Of a stretch of 64,000 bases of DNA, positions 29,619 through 40,305 are shown piece by piece. A program made the position numbers and the translations under genes. A model generated the notes under the pieces. The model was not told the origin of the DNA and did not search any database. It saw only the letters and a program-made list of their open reading frames with translations. Numbering within the stretch: position 1 is the first letter of the stretch; each line of letters opens with the position of its first letter. The stretch spans positions 5,580,001 to 5,644,000 of the forward strand of contig JAGYVD010000002.1 of NCBI GenBank assembly GCA_021209875.1, read 5' to 3'. Origin of the DNA: Rosellinia necatrix (Eukaryota; Ascomycota; Sordariomycetes; Xylariales; Xylariaceae).

Positions 29619-30913
29619 TCAGAGAAATGGCTTGAAGTAAGAGACAATCCTAAGCGAACCATCTGGGCGGATTGAGCACCCAACATAGGTTTGAACCCCT
29701 AACCCTGCGGCTAACGCCTCGGAACCACTATTCAAAATGTTAATACCGGCACGATTGAGGTTGAAGCGAAAGCTTACAATAACGTGGTCATAACTTTGCT
29801 ATAGGCTTTCATATACTTGCCTCTCTTATGAGATCTAAAGTATCTATCAAGGCCCCAAATGACCATTTCGTCACTGCTTGAATAGTGACGAACAGGGATA
29901 TAGATCTTGACAACTGGGCAATAGTCGCCGAGTCTGAATTCAACGTTGTAGAGCATTCCTGCTGTACGGTGAGTAACTTGGTTTAATGGCCGGCCTCCAT
30001 AGTTTTCGAAAAGGGCATTCCACAGACGGCGGAGATCTTCGAGCCCTCTCTGCAGGCCTGGGCCATGTGACCGACCACCGAGCGTCATGATATTCGCCAC
30101 GGAGTTGAAACTAGTCTCCCGGCTCCGGAAGTAAATCTTTAGACGCGACTGTTGTGGATCTATCAGATCAATGGCCAGCATCTCATATTCAAGATGGGCG
30201 CTTGCTGTATCATTGGAAAAGTCGGAGAATATGGACAATGCGTTCAGGTTACTTTCGCTGCTGTAAGGAGCAACTTGGATGGCTTCCATGAGGACATCTA
30301 AGGTAGACTCGTTGCGTGCTATCGCTCGGAACTTTGGAAAGAAGTACGCCTTTGCTGTAGTTTCGGTTTCTGTCAGATCGAAGGCGTAGAATATGGAAGT
30401 ATTGTGATCATGTGAGTCTACTGATTCACATTCATGGTTTCCTCGATCCCCGAAGAAATATCGGAAATGACGCAACCATTCCGTGTGCATTTTTGGTAAA
30501 GCCTTGATCAATTGGCTCTCAAAGGCTTCCCCAATGAGTAAGTTGAGGGGATCAAGTGAGGTGCCCGCTGTCAAGCCTACTGGCTCGATCGAGTATCGTA
30601 TTGTCGGCCTACTGTCATCCGTGCCCCAATCCCAGCTCAGCTCAACAGGCAATCCCTCATCTGTCATGAAACTCTCCCAAGGTAGCGTATAGCCAAGTGT
30701 AGGAAAAACCCCAAGGTTCTGGGCTATGATTTGCACGAAAAAGGCTAAGTTTCGATATTGGGCATCATAGGAATAACCAGCATTGAACAAGAGGATGCTG
30801 AGGGTTCTCCCAACATGTTGATACCACAGGCGATGATGCACTGTTTCAGGGTGAACAATGTCAGAGTTAATCTGTTGCCAAACTGAAATTTCAGTAAAGT
30901 AAATGCCTGGCAT
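29619..30913 (-). CDS. DMATS-family aromatic prenyltransferase, 2 exons
   Basis: Exons 30913-29778 and 29727-29619 are joined by a 50 bp intron (GTAAGC...AATAG) and give about 414 residues. The open frame alone stops inside the intron and would lack the last strand; the second exon supplies the family C-terminus (VQTYVGCSIRPDGSLRIVSY). Other ABBA-fold signs are an N-terminal W...LWYQHVGRTLSILL, LPWESFMTDEGLPVELSWDW, KAYFFPK, RLKIYFRSRETSFNSV and VEFRLGDYCPVVKIYIPVRHY; the K-x-Y and R-x-K-Y positions bind the prenyl diphosphate in this family. It would attach a dimethylallyl or longer prenyl group to an aromatic ring, on free Trp/Tyr or on the peptide product. It diverges from the P450 over 508 bp. 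The acceptor cannot be told from sequence. Confidence 0.93.
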
Positions 30914-31421
30914 TCTGATTGTGTCGGGCGTTGGCCGTGTTCAATGAGGCTAATGTCTGATTCAATGAATTCACGGCATGGAAATAATTCCATATTTCCC
31001 TCGTGATATATGGAATCCAACTTTCATCAGGACCCACGAAATATGCGACAACCACGGCATCTTGAACAGGTGAATGTGAAGCGAGGGTGACAGAATATTT
31101 GATTGGCTTGTGTTCTAAGCAGCGTGGTGCTATGTGCTAGCCAATCAATTCTAGGATCGAATGTATAGTTCCCATTGCAACCCTCTACAACATGCAGACT
31201 AAATCAGGAATGCATGATAACAGCTGACTCTTTCTCCTTTCACTCTATACATTGTGACTTGGAGATGGCCTGCTGCGACGCTAGTAACATCATTTTCGTG
31301 AATTCCTGTATCCCTCCAGGTGAGGGCTCGCCTCTTTTCCCCTTTCCATTCTCATTCTCATCTACCTTTATGCAAGTCCTAAGGATTCAGATTTCGCAAG
31401 TGTCTCAAGTCGATTAACACA
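30914..31421. other. Divergent promoter region, DMATS / P450
   Basis: These 508 bp separate two divergent cluster genes and are the likely shared control region. A pyrimidine-rich stretch (31330-31370) precedes the P450 start. No coding signal is seen. Confidence 0.5.
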
Positions 31422-33366
31422 ATGTCCGAGTTTATTGAGCAATACTCTCCATATTCCTGGTGGTCTCGTGTTGGAGGTGCCGCTGTATGGATATCAGTCG
31501 TATTGTTCGTATATATCGTACGGATGCGGCACTACCATAATCTCAATAAGATCCCAGGACCATTCTTAGCCAGCCTCACCAGCCTCTGGAAATGGCATGC
31601 TGTTTGGACAGAGCGGATGCCCTTTATTAACACGGAACTTCATGAGAAACACGGACCGCTGGTGAGAATCGGACCAAACCACGTTTCTGCCTCTAGTGAG
31701 GAATCCATCCAGACAATTCATCGCTCCAGGCCCGGATTTACTAAGGTACTTGATATATGCAATTGCCCTCTAGACTCCTGAAATACTTATGAGAAAATAG
31801 TCTGCGATATACAGTATTTTGCAGCCAAGATTTGAAGGATCGGATCTACACAACGTCTTTTCGACCCAAGATGCAGAGTATCATGCAGCCCTCAAGCGGA
31901 CTATGGGCACACTGTATACTACAACGGCCGTGTCAGGGCTTGAATTTCATCTTGACGACTGCACACGGCTTTTTATATCCAAAATGAACTTGATAATTGG
32001 CTCAGAGAGGTCTGCACAAGTAGACATTGCTGCGTGGCTGCAATACTATACGTTCGACTCGCTCGGGTCAATCAATTTCTCACAAAAACTGGGTTTTCTT
32101 GAAACCGGCTCGGATGTTGATGGGATATGTCACCTAGATCATGAACAGATGATGTATTTTGCAGTGGTATGAAAAGTCCTGCACGGCTCCACGTTAGAAA
32201 TCAATCGCTCTCGCATACTGACCTCTGTAGTGGGGACAAGTAATCACAGCAGAACGGGCTTGGGTTAAGTTAAAAAGCATTCTCACAGGGGCAAGGCAGG
32301 AGAATCCGCTGTTCAATGTGAGTGGCTCATCACGCTCTTCACCACGAAATCAGAGCAGCAAACAACTTATATCAAGCGACAGTTCGCTCTCAAACTCGTT
32401 CAAGATCGCCTAAAGAGCCCGACCGAGGCTTCTGATATGCTGAACCTGTTTCTGGATTTGCATAAAACCTCTCCCGAGAAGTTCACTGTTAGAGATGTTC
32501 TTGCAGCAGCATATATAAACGTGTTAGTAGTCATTATGTTTATACTTCCAATGCCTCACCCTGCTAGTCTTTTCAACTGACAGCTGTGATAGGGTCACCG
32601 CTCACGACGTTGTCGCGATTACGCTGCGCGCAGTGGTTTATTACCTCGCCAAAGACTTATCGGCGCAACAGAAGCTATACGAGGAGATTTCGAATGCCGC
32701 CAAGGAAGGAAAGCTCTCTGCGCCTGCAAAGTATTCGGAGACCATACCATTACGCTACGTGTAAGCAGGCATTAATAATCTGGCCCTTTTTGCTACCGGA
32801 CCAAATTTTATTTCGATTTTGTTGACAAGCTGATGATGTGAATTGACTAACGTATTATACTTTAGAATGGCTGTCACGAACGAAGCACTTCGAATCCACC
32901 CGAGCACTGGTCTAATTCTAGAACGCTGTACACCAAAGGGTGGTGTCACTCTACATGGAAAATACATTCCCGAAAACACCATCATCGGCGTGAACTGCTG
33001 GGTTGTCAACCGGAACAAGGGCATTTTCGGCGACGATGCCCACAGCTTCCGACCAGAGAGATGGATTGACAGGAGCCCAAAGGACATGGCTCGAATGAGG
33101 ACAAATATGTTTACGGTACGCATAGATCTGTATTCACGCCCGAAAAGCACAGGGGAGCGACACCGCTGATCATCATGTAGTTCGGAGCTGGTGCTAGGAA
33201 TTGCATCGGGAAGAACTTGGCCATGATGCAACTCACCAAGATCATTGTAGAGCTCTACAGGAATTTTCAAATCACACTAGTCAATCCGGATAGGACATGG
33301 AGAGTGTCAGGTGGATGGTTGACTAGACAGACAGATATGGATGTGATATTGACCAAGCGAGGTTGA
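31422..33366 (+). CDS. Cytochrome P450 monooxygenase, 7 exons
   Basis: Exons 31422-31745, 31825-32166, 32231-32317, 32383-32522, 32584-32760, 32866-33115 and 33181-33366 close in frame to 501 residues. An N-terminal membrane anchor (VWISVVLFVYIV) precedes the proline-rich hinge KIPGPFLASL. The ExxR motif is EALR in VTNEALRIHP, the PERF-type motif is FRPERW, and the heme loop is FGAGARNCIGKNLA with the cysteine ligand. The I-helix reads VTAHDVVAITL where AGxDTT is usual, so the Thr of the acid-alcohol pair is Val (32597-32614). It belongs broadly with fungal P450s that start near the pisatin-demethylase type. It should oxidise the pathway product at the ER membrane. The substrate is unknown. 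Confidence 0.93.
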
Positions 33367-33525
33367 TATGCGTTGATTCAGGAGTACATGTAAGCACGGC
33401 ATAATTATCTAGAATGAATATCCACACGCACGTACTAGGTATCCTATCGACGGGCGCTTATTCCTGCAGTTTTCCCAAATGAGTGACTACAACATGATAA
33501 TGAGTCCCACCAGTTGCTAAAGAAG

Positions 33526-33700
33526 CAGGCCGAATGCGATGCTACGTCCGAACGTAACAGCAACCAAATAACAAAATTGGATTAGTTTCGAAACAAGCAA
33601 GCTGAACGCGACACTACGCTCCGTATGCGACCGCAATATGATCACGAGCCGCATGAGCTAGCTAACTGCACGCGATGCTACGCTTCGGTATATGTCCCAC
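33526..33700. repeat. Three diverged copies of a roughly 42 bp unit
   Basis: Similar blocks centred on gcgaTGCTACGtCCG, gcgaCACTACGCTCCG and gcgaTGCTACGCTTCG recur near 33535, 33608 and 33673. The differences are mostly transitions. Confidence 0.4.
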
Positions 33701-35389
33701 CTCGCAGTTACGTCAGACGGACAATGGATTTGATGTCATGCTACTTAGTTGACCGTATCGAGCATATGCAGCGAATAATGTAGTGAGCGGAGTCTGATTC
33801 CTCACACTGCTATCGGTACTGTATGCCTGTCTACATATGCCAATCCAACAAGGATGCGTGCATATGTCAATTTACCTAGCACAAAGACAGGCTGCATATG
33901 GAATATGTTGGTCCTACCGGAGATGCCATCTTCAAATCGAAAGGCAGAGGAACACCTATTCCTCTCCTACTACGCTGCAAAGCCTGCATGTGCGATATAC
34001 TGCTTAAATCACACAGGGCAAGTGACTGAAAACCTTAGAAACGGCCGCTAATAAAAAGTAAACCTGGCAGCTAATTAAGAGTGAGAGTGTTTGCGAATAT
34101 GAAGAGTAAGTTTTTGATATATTTTAAACATTTTGACATTAAAAAAGAACATAAAATAATATAACCTGCTTTGAATATTTTTTTACCTTTTCTTTTTATT
34201 AAAGATTATACTATTAAACCAGCTTTATATAACTAATTGTGATTAACTAACCAAATATTTATATAATTATTTATACATATTTTCAATATTACCTAGTCGT
34301 AACATAGAGGCGTTGGTTGAACAAATATTCCGAAGCCTTAGCAAAGGAATATAAGTATGAAAAATCAGTAAAAAATTCGAAGAGTTAGTCGCAAGACGTT
34401 TTAATATATTATAAGATCCCTTTCTAACAAACAGCTGTCCTATCATAAATCTACATTCAGACGGGCCTTGATATTCAACCCATTGCCTCTATCTCCATCA
34501 GTACCCCGCGCCAATCTGCAACCTACTACGTACCCCAGGTCATTTGTTTCATGGTTAGGCGGGGAGGGCTGGACCAGTCTACTCGATAGACTACATATCC
34601 TACCGAGACAAGCGGTTCGGCAGGCACGAATAAACATCCACATCAGCAACAGGGTACACTGCGCCATGTGAAATAGCATATACTCTGGGTGGGAGGGGCG
34701 CAGGGTTTTGGTTTGGAGGGGCGTGGGCCTATCTCGCGCTGCTTGAGGTGCGCTGAAGTCTGCTTGTGCTTACATATATGCTACCTATCCACTAGCTGAC
34801 AAAAACCAGTGCCAATACGCCTAAATGTTGATGTTGGGGAAGCGGGGTGATGGAGCTCTGGCCCCTGTAGAACCCGCATCAGTAAACGACCTGTCGCACA
34901 GGTAGAAGTTAGTATTTAACCTTATCTAGTAGTTATTTTCAGCTATCACCGCTTTGGGGTCCTGTACCGTTTTGGGAACATGTCCCTCGCGGAGTGGGTT
35001 GACGTGACGTTGGTGATAACTACGCTATCAGCCGCTCGTCAGGCCTCGAACGCCGACATGCAGGCCGGGGAATAAACTCTGATCGATCGACATGTAACTG
35101 TGACAAAATATCACAACTGCAGCTATTGTGCGCGGAGACACCCCGGCCGATTTTGGAAAGAGCATAAAAATCTTGCGCAAAAGGCGTCCTGTAGAAATCA
35201 GGGTGCATTAGATGCTACAGTGCGGGATGTTAACGAGAACGGATAGCGTTTCGGCGGTGAGCGAGCGGGTTGGTGTTGCAACAATTGGCGCCCAAATTTC
35301 GACAATGCCAAGAGAGAACTTGGTTGGATTTTACGCTTGCATCCGACATCACGATCACTCTTTACTCCACGAGTCCGGCACGTTCGAAG

Positions 35390-35438
35390 CCCCCTTTTTT
35401 TTTTTTGGGCATAACGCGGATCTCTTAAAAAAAGGGGG
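35390..35438. repeat. Inverted repeat with homopolymer arms
   Basis: The left arm CCCCCTTTTTTT (35390-35401) is the exact reverse complement of AAAAAAAGGGGG (35427-35438). The 25 bp loop makes a hairpin possible. Confidence 0.6.
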
Positions 35439-35510
35439 CGGAAAAAAAAAACTACTGGGCAGCATTCCCGTTGACTTCAGAGACATCCATCACAGCTTAC
35501 TAGGTAATAT

Positions 35511-35630
35511 GGAAGACGGCCCGAACCCTGCGGGGACCCTGGTGCCTCCGGATGGCATTGTTCCCAACTTCGTCAACGCGCGCTGTGTTCATAACGCGCA
35601 CATCACAAAAACCGCCCGTACTTATACGTA
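35511..35630 (+). pseudogene. Possible N-terminal relic of a Pth11-like membrane protein
   Basis: The frame from the ATG at 35511 reads GTLVPPDGIVPNFVN, a pattern typical of the N-terminus of fungal Pth11-like/rhodopsin-domain membrane proteins. It then stops without any transmembrane helix, and no following exon was found. It is probably a gene fragment; it may be chance. Confidence 0.2.
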
Positions 35631-36167
35631 AGCGAGAGTCATGAAAACTTTTGGTCCCGGTACCTGTAAGTAACTATACAAGGACCCCTGACGGCGAGAG
35701 CAGTGATGTTAGGATAGGGAAGGTGACCTTTTACTTCCAACCCCAAAGAAACCGTAAAGCTAATGCAGGGATAAAAAATGTTTGAAGCCTCAGGGGGAAG
35801 GGAAGATTTACCTTTGGCGCTCGCTTCGAGGAAGTCTCCCGGGTATTGAGCAGTTCTGTGAGAACGTACCGTAATATGGCCTAAATGTAGTACTCGTATG
35901 GGAACTATTCTTTCTACATAGCCATACAAAAGTTTCGTGGTAAAGAATAAGGGGAGCATTTAGGCTAGAAGAAGGGTTTTGGTAGCCTCTCGCAGCCAGC
36001 GAGGGTCTCATAATGCATGCACTCAAACGTGGGAACATGATCCATCAGTTCTTCATCCTATCTAAATAGTCCAAAATAATACGACACATGACATCTGGTG
36101 AAAGTGGCTCCGGTAAATCTACTGCCTCCTCAACATGCCCCCAAGGGATAGTCTTACGATAGATGGC

Positions 36168-37475
36168 TCACAGCTTGAAACCTTTGCCTTTGTCTCCCGC
36201 CGGTCGTTTTCTGTGCGGCAGACTTCCCAAGGCAGCGGCATGTTCGGGACTTAGTGTCGTTTTCTCCGATAACGTCAGGCGCGTCCACGCCGCATACTCC
36301 CGCTCCGTCCTGCGGAAGTGTTCCATTTCCTGCTGGATCCATTTCGCCGCGTGCTCGGCACAGCGGCCCGGGATTTCCAGGGGGAACAGGTGGCCGCGAC
36401 CTTCGACATGAACCTCGGCGACCCGGCCGGCTGCCATCCCTCCGCTGCCGCCGCAGCCAGTCCCGCACGCCCGGGCGATGTCGGAGCGGGATGACGGCGG
36501 CAGGGTAATGTCGCTGGACCCGCCGAAGACCCAGAGGACGGAGGGCCGCACGTTCGGCAGCCGCTCGACGACCAGATGGCCCTCGCTGCGGTAGAAGGGG
36601 AAGCGGCGGCGCAGCTCCGGCGGGTCGTTGAAGGCCGGGTCGAAGTCCGGCGCGCCCTCCCGGTCGACGGTGCCGTCGGCGCGCTCGTGGGGGTAGAGCG
36701 GGCGGAAATAGGTGAAGACCTCCTGGTGGCGCGGCGTGGCGAGCGTCACCGTCGCCCCCTTGCCGGCGGCGGCGGCGGCGGCGTCCTCGGGCACGTCGCG
36801 CAACGCGTGGTCGATCCAGGCCTCGAGAGCCCGGGGGTCCCAGGCGGAGAAGACGCCGCGGGGGCGGCGGAAGGACTCGGCCGCCGCCGCCCGGGTGGGC
36901 CAGGAATCGCGGCGCGCGGCGGCGAGGCGGGCCCCGAGCACGGCGCCGGTCTGCCTGTGCGAGAAGACGTTGATGACGGGGTCGTAGAGCACGAGCGCGC
37001 TCAGCAGACGCGGGTGGAGCAGCGCGAGTTGGACGAGGATATTGCCGCCGAACGAGTGCGCTATGCCGACGATGGGCCGCGGCATCTCGCTGCGGAAGAG
37101 GTTGGCCATGTGCAGGAGGTCCCGGGCGTGGTCTGCCCAGGCCGGGTCGTCGCCGAGCAGCTGCTCGTTGAGCCCGTGGCTATAGCCCTGGTGAGCCACA
37201 TCGGCGACCCAGATGCCGCGGATACGGAACCCGTGGGTTTTCGATTGGGCGTGCAGGTCACACCATATCGGCTCGTACACTTCTTTCGGGAATGCGTTGC
37301 CGTGCACCCCGATAATGGTCACGTCGCCCGGCTGGGGATTGAGGTTGTCCCGTGGGCGGTATTGCTTGATGTGGATGCGTAGAACGGCTTCTTGCGAGAC
37401 TCCCGTGGCTCGCGGCCACTCCCGCAGATGTTGCGCGGGGATGATGTGTTCTATGACTTCAAAGGGGAATTCCAT
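36168..37475 (-). CDS. Alpha/beta hydrolase related to fungal AKT2/AFTS1-type enzymes, single exon
   Basis: The frame gives 435 residues from the ATG at 37475 (MEFPFEVIEH); the frame is open for another 95 codons upstream but without protein-like sequence. It has an oxyanion strand VTIIGVHGNAFPKEVYEP, the nucleophile elbow GIAHSFGGN (GxSxG: G-H-S-F-G), and a late His in GRGHLFPLEIPG. The long fungal alpha/beta hydrolases of host-selective metabolite clusters (AKT2 type, peroxisomal) look like this. The C-terminus is KGKGFKL, resembling a weak PTS1 tripeptide. The gene is far more GC-rich in third positions than the cluster core. Whether it belongs to the cluster is open. Confidence 0.85.
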   Translation of the reverse strand: MEFPFEVIEHIIPAQHLREWPRATGVSQEAVLRIHIKQYRPRDNLNPQPGDVTIIGVHGNAFPKEVYEPIWCDLHAQSKTHGFRIRGIWVADVAHQGYSHGLNEQLLGDDPAWADHARDLLHMANLFRSEMPRPIVGIAHSFGGNILVQLALLHPRLLSALVLYDPVINVFSHRQTGAVLGARLAAARRDSWPTRAAAAESFRRPRGVFSAWDPRALEAWIDHALRDVPEDAAAAAAGKGATVTLATPRHQEVFTYFRPLYPHERADGTVDREGAPDFDPAFNDPPELRRRFPFYRSEGHLVVERLPNVRPSVLWVFGGSSDITLPPSSRSDIARACGTGCGGSGGMAAGRVAEVHVEGRGHLFPLEIPGRCAEHAAKWIQQEMEHFRRTEREYAAWTRLTLSEKTTLSPEHAAALGSLPHRKRPAGDKGKGFKL

Positions 37476-38361
37476 GGAGCGCAGTTCCTTTGATAGTTCC
37501 GGTTCACGCCTACTCCTTAGAGCCAGTGGCCGTTTTAGAGAGTTTGGTTGTGCCAAGAGATGGAGCACGGTGGTTCTAAGTATAGTACCGGTACGTATTA
37601 CCTCCTTTCCCTTATTTATCCTATATGATCCTCGATTAACTTTCCTCGGACATGTGCATGTTTTGTTGCTACCTAATGACTGTGATCCGATATTAATCTC
37701 CTTGGAACATATGTAAAGATAATGGGCTCTGGGCCGGAGCCTTTTGTATATGATCCACAAATATCAAATATGTACAGTACCCTCTTCACATCCATACCTA
37801 CATACCTACCCTACCCTAGGTATGTGCCTTTGGGGTATATCATTTTCCTTGGCAGGGTAATTGTATCCAGTGAAAGCAAAGTACCCCCATCTAAAAGGGA
37901 TAGTAGGCCGTAAATCTGGGGCGCTCCCGTGCTCCGAGGGTGTCATTGGCCCTCTGCCTCTTATGCAACCGATATACTATACGCATTCAAACATTGTGCC
38001 GAGCGTCGCAGCAAGCATGGCCTTAGATTCCCGGGGTATCCAAGTACCCTCTGGGTAGCTGAGATTCCAGTTTGTAATAGTGATTATTTCCGCTTGGCAT
38101 AGATGTTGATGTGTATTTGAGTCATGCGGAGGCATTTGATCGACGGAGCTTGTTGATATCCCATCAGCTCTAGTCAGGTCGTTTGATGACACCTGGATTC
38201 GCCTTTGACGAGCCGTCCGTTCTCACAGCCATTGTTAGAATTCGACAAGACAGAACGGCCCGTTGCTCATTCCGGAGTCAGACATCTCTAAGCTTCGTAA
38301 ACTGTTCGTTTCAGCCTAGTGCCACCTGAGAGTCTTTAGAGTGGGCTTAACAGTTTCCAAC
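37476..38361. other. Divergent region, hydrolase / second P450
   Basis: This 886 bp stretch lies between two divergent starts. No coding signal is seen, only short CCTA-type runs near 37800. Confidence 0.5.
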
Positions 38362-40305
38362 ATGCTACGGCTGGTTATACTTGTGGCCCCCTGCGCTGCT
38401 TTTCTTCTGTACCTTGGCTACAGATGGGCATTGCCAAAGCCACTACCAGGGATCCCCTATAATGCTGAGGCGACAAAGAGCTTGTTTGGCGACGGTCCTG
38501 CCCTGGTGAAGGAAGTGTCGCAGACGGGCGACGTTATGGCATGGTTCTTGAAGCAGAATCAGAAAACAGGATCGCCTATCAGCCAACTTTTTCTTCAGCC
38601 ACTAGGAAAACCTTTGGTCATAGTCCGAGATTGGCGAGCAGCCCGTGACGTCAGTGAGTAGCTACCAGAATCGTCCGATGACTTTGTTCCCGCTCGCATT
38701 CGCCTCACCAATTCGTGGATGAGATAATGTGCAGCGACTAACTCAACTTGTAAAGTGTTACATCGAACACGCGAGTTCGATCGCTCCAGCCTTATGGCCA
38801 CTTATGCCGAGGGACTCCTGGGACGCCAGCATTTCTTGCTTCAAACTGGCCCCGAATGGAAGCAACGCCGTCGCCTCATCGACGATACTATGTCCCCAAT
38901 ATTTCTACACGGCCCAGCCTCTCATGCCATTTACCAAAATAGCCTTAATTGGGTTGAATTATGGCGCTTGAAGGCTAGAATGGCATGTGGCCGCCCCTTT
39001 AAGGCCTACTACGATATCCATTTCGCCATCCTGGACACTGTGCTTGGATTTTCTTTCGGGTTTCAATTCCCGCACAGCGCGACCAGACCCCAAATCAAGC
39101 GACTGGCCAGCATGACGGAAGACGAACTTCAAGGTTTGTTAGAAATACCGAAGAACGCATCAATTAACACACCAATCGAGTTCCCCGAGGAGCCTATCGA
39201 CAGCGGACTCAGATCAATGCTGCAATTTCTGGATACTCTCGCGGAGGTTAAGACTTCGCGCTTCATACCGCTCAAGTGGTGGCTCATAAAGAGAACATCC
39301 ACTTTCCAGAATCGCAGGCGAATGAAGAACGAATGCATTCTTGCTGAAGTCAAGAAGGCTGTCGAAGCTCGTATGCAATACACCAAATCGAACCACGAGG
39401 AACGATTACCCTCGTTGATGCATTGCGCAATAGAGATCGTCGTCGATAGAGAATCACGTAATGCACAGAAGGAGAACAGATCACCTCAATTCTTCTCGAC
39501 CATGGTCGTGGAAGAGATCTGGGGTCTGATCGTGGCGGGCTCCGATACACTGAGCACGACATTTGCCTGGGGTGTCAAGCTCCTTGCCGATCACCCCGAG
39601 GTTCAGGGCCAATTAAGGGAGGCATTATACGCTTCCCATACCGGGGCAGTGAAGGAGGGGCGCTTGCCATCCGCCGAGGAGATCCATCATGCCGCCGCAG
39701 GGTATGTAGATGCTACCATCGAAGAAATACTCAGATGCGGAGGTCCCATACCAATAGGCGATCGCGAAGCCCTTACCGATACAATGCTCCTCGGCTACCA
39801 TATTCCCAAGGGAACCAACGTACGTTTCCTGCATCACGGACCAGGGATACGATTGCCGGAACTGAAGGCCAACAGGGACAAATATAGTCAAGGTTCTGAA
39901 GACCGGAAGGTAGCAGATCAGAACATCCCTGGATGGGATGACGAGGATGTCGACTTGTTCAAACCTGAACGCTGGCTGTCCGCGTCAGCCGACCAGTTCA
40001 AGCAGCCGCCGAGTGGCGCCGTGGACGCGGAAGCCACTGCATCCTTCTTCAACCCACGGGCTGGACCGAGTATCCCATTTGGTCTGGGCCCTCGAGGATG
40101 TTTCGGGCGACGGCTGGCGTATATTGAATTGAAAATACTGCTGACCATGTTGATTTGGAACTTTGAGCTCCTGGAGTGCCCAAAAGAGCTATCTCACTAT
40201 TCCGGACGGCTCTCTTTTGTCAACAAGCCCAGGACTTGCTACGTACGATTGAAGGGCCTTGACTGTCATGCTCGTATAACACGTGGTGAAGGGTTAGCCG
40301 ACTGA
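38362..40305 (+). CDS. Cytochrome P450 monooxygenase, 2 exons
   Basis: Exons 38362-38653 and 38756-40305 join through a 102 bp intron and give 613 residues, long for a P450. It has an N-terminal anchor (VILVAPCAAFLLYLGYRW), hinge KPLPGIPYN, I-helix IVAGSDTLSTTFAWG with the conserved Asp-Thr, ExxR as EILR, and heme loop FGLGPRGCFGRRLA. Between ExxR and the heme loop an unusually long polar insert (about 39830-40060) carries most of the extra length. The start is the first in-frame ATG. It may be a late oxidase of the cluster or an unrelated neighbour. Confidence 0.92.

Larger units (their letters stand above)
33367..36167. other. Gene-poor AT-rich stretch
   Basis: This 2.8 kb stretch has no supportable gene. 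It contains diverged short repeats near 33526-33700, a very AT-rich core (about 34080-34440), a CT/AG inverted repeat at 35390-35438, and a possible relic of a Pth11-like N-terminus at 35511-35625. It looks like decayed, perhaps RIP-mutated DNA that separates the cluster core from the next two genes. Confidence 0.5.

Noticed and set aside
29680..29730. tRNA-like string on the minus strand (GTTCAAACC)
   Set aside because: It lies inside the last DMATS exon and no cloverleaf could be drawn.
35212..35631. 139-codon ORF as a whole gene
   Set aside because: Only the last third resembles a protein family; the first part has homopolymer-driven residues and no domain.
36576..37382. 268-codon plus-strand ORF
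   Set aside because: It is the antisense shadow of the GC-rich hydrolase; its composition (Ala/Arg/Gly/Val rich) has no domain, and the minus strand has a clear alpha/beta hydrolase.
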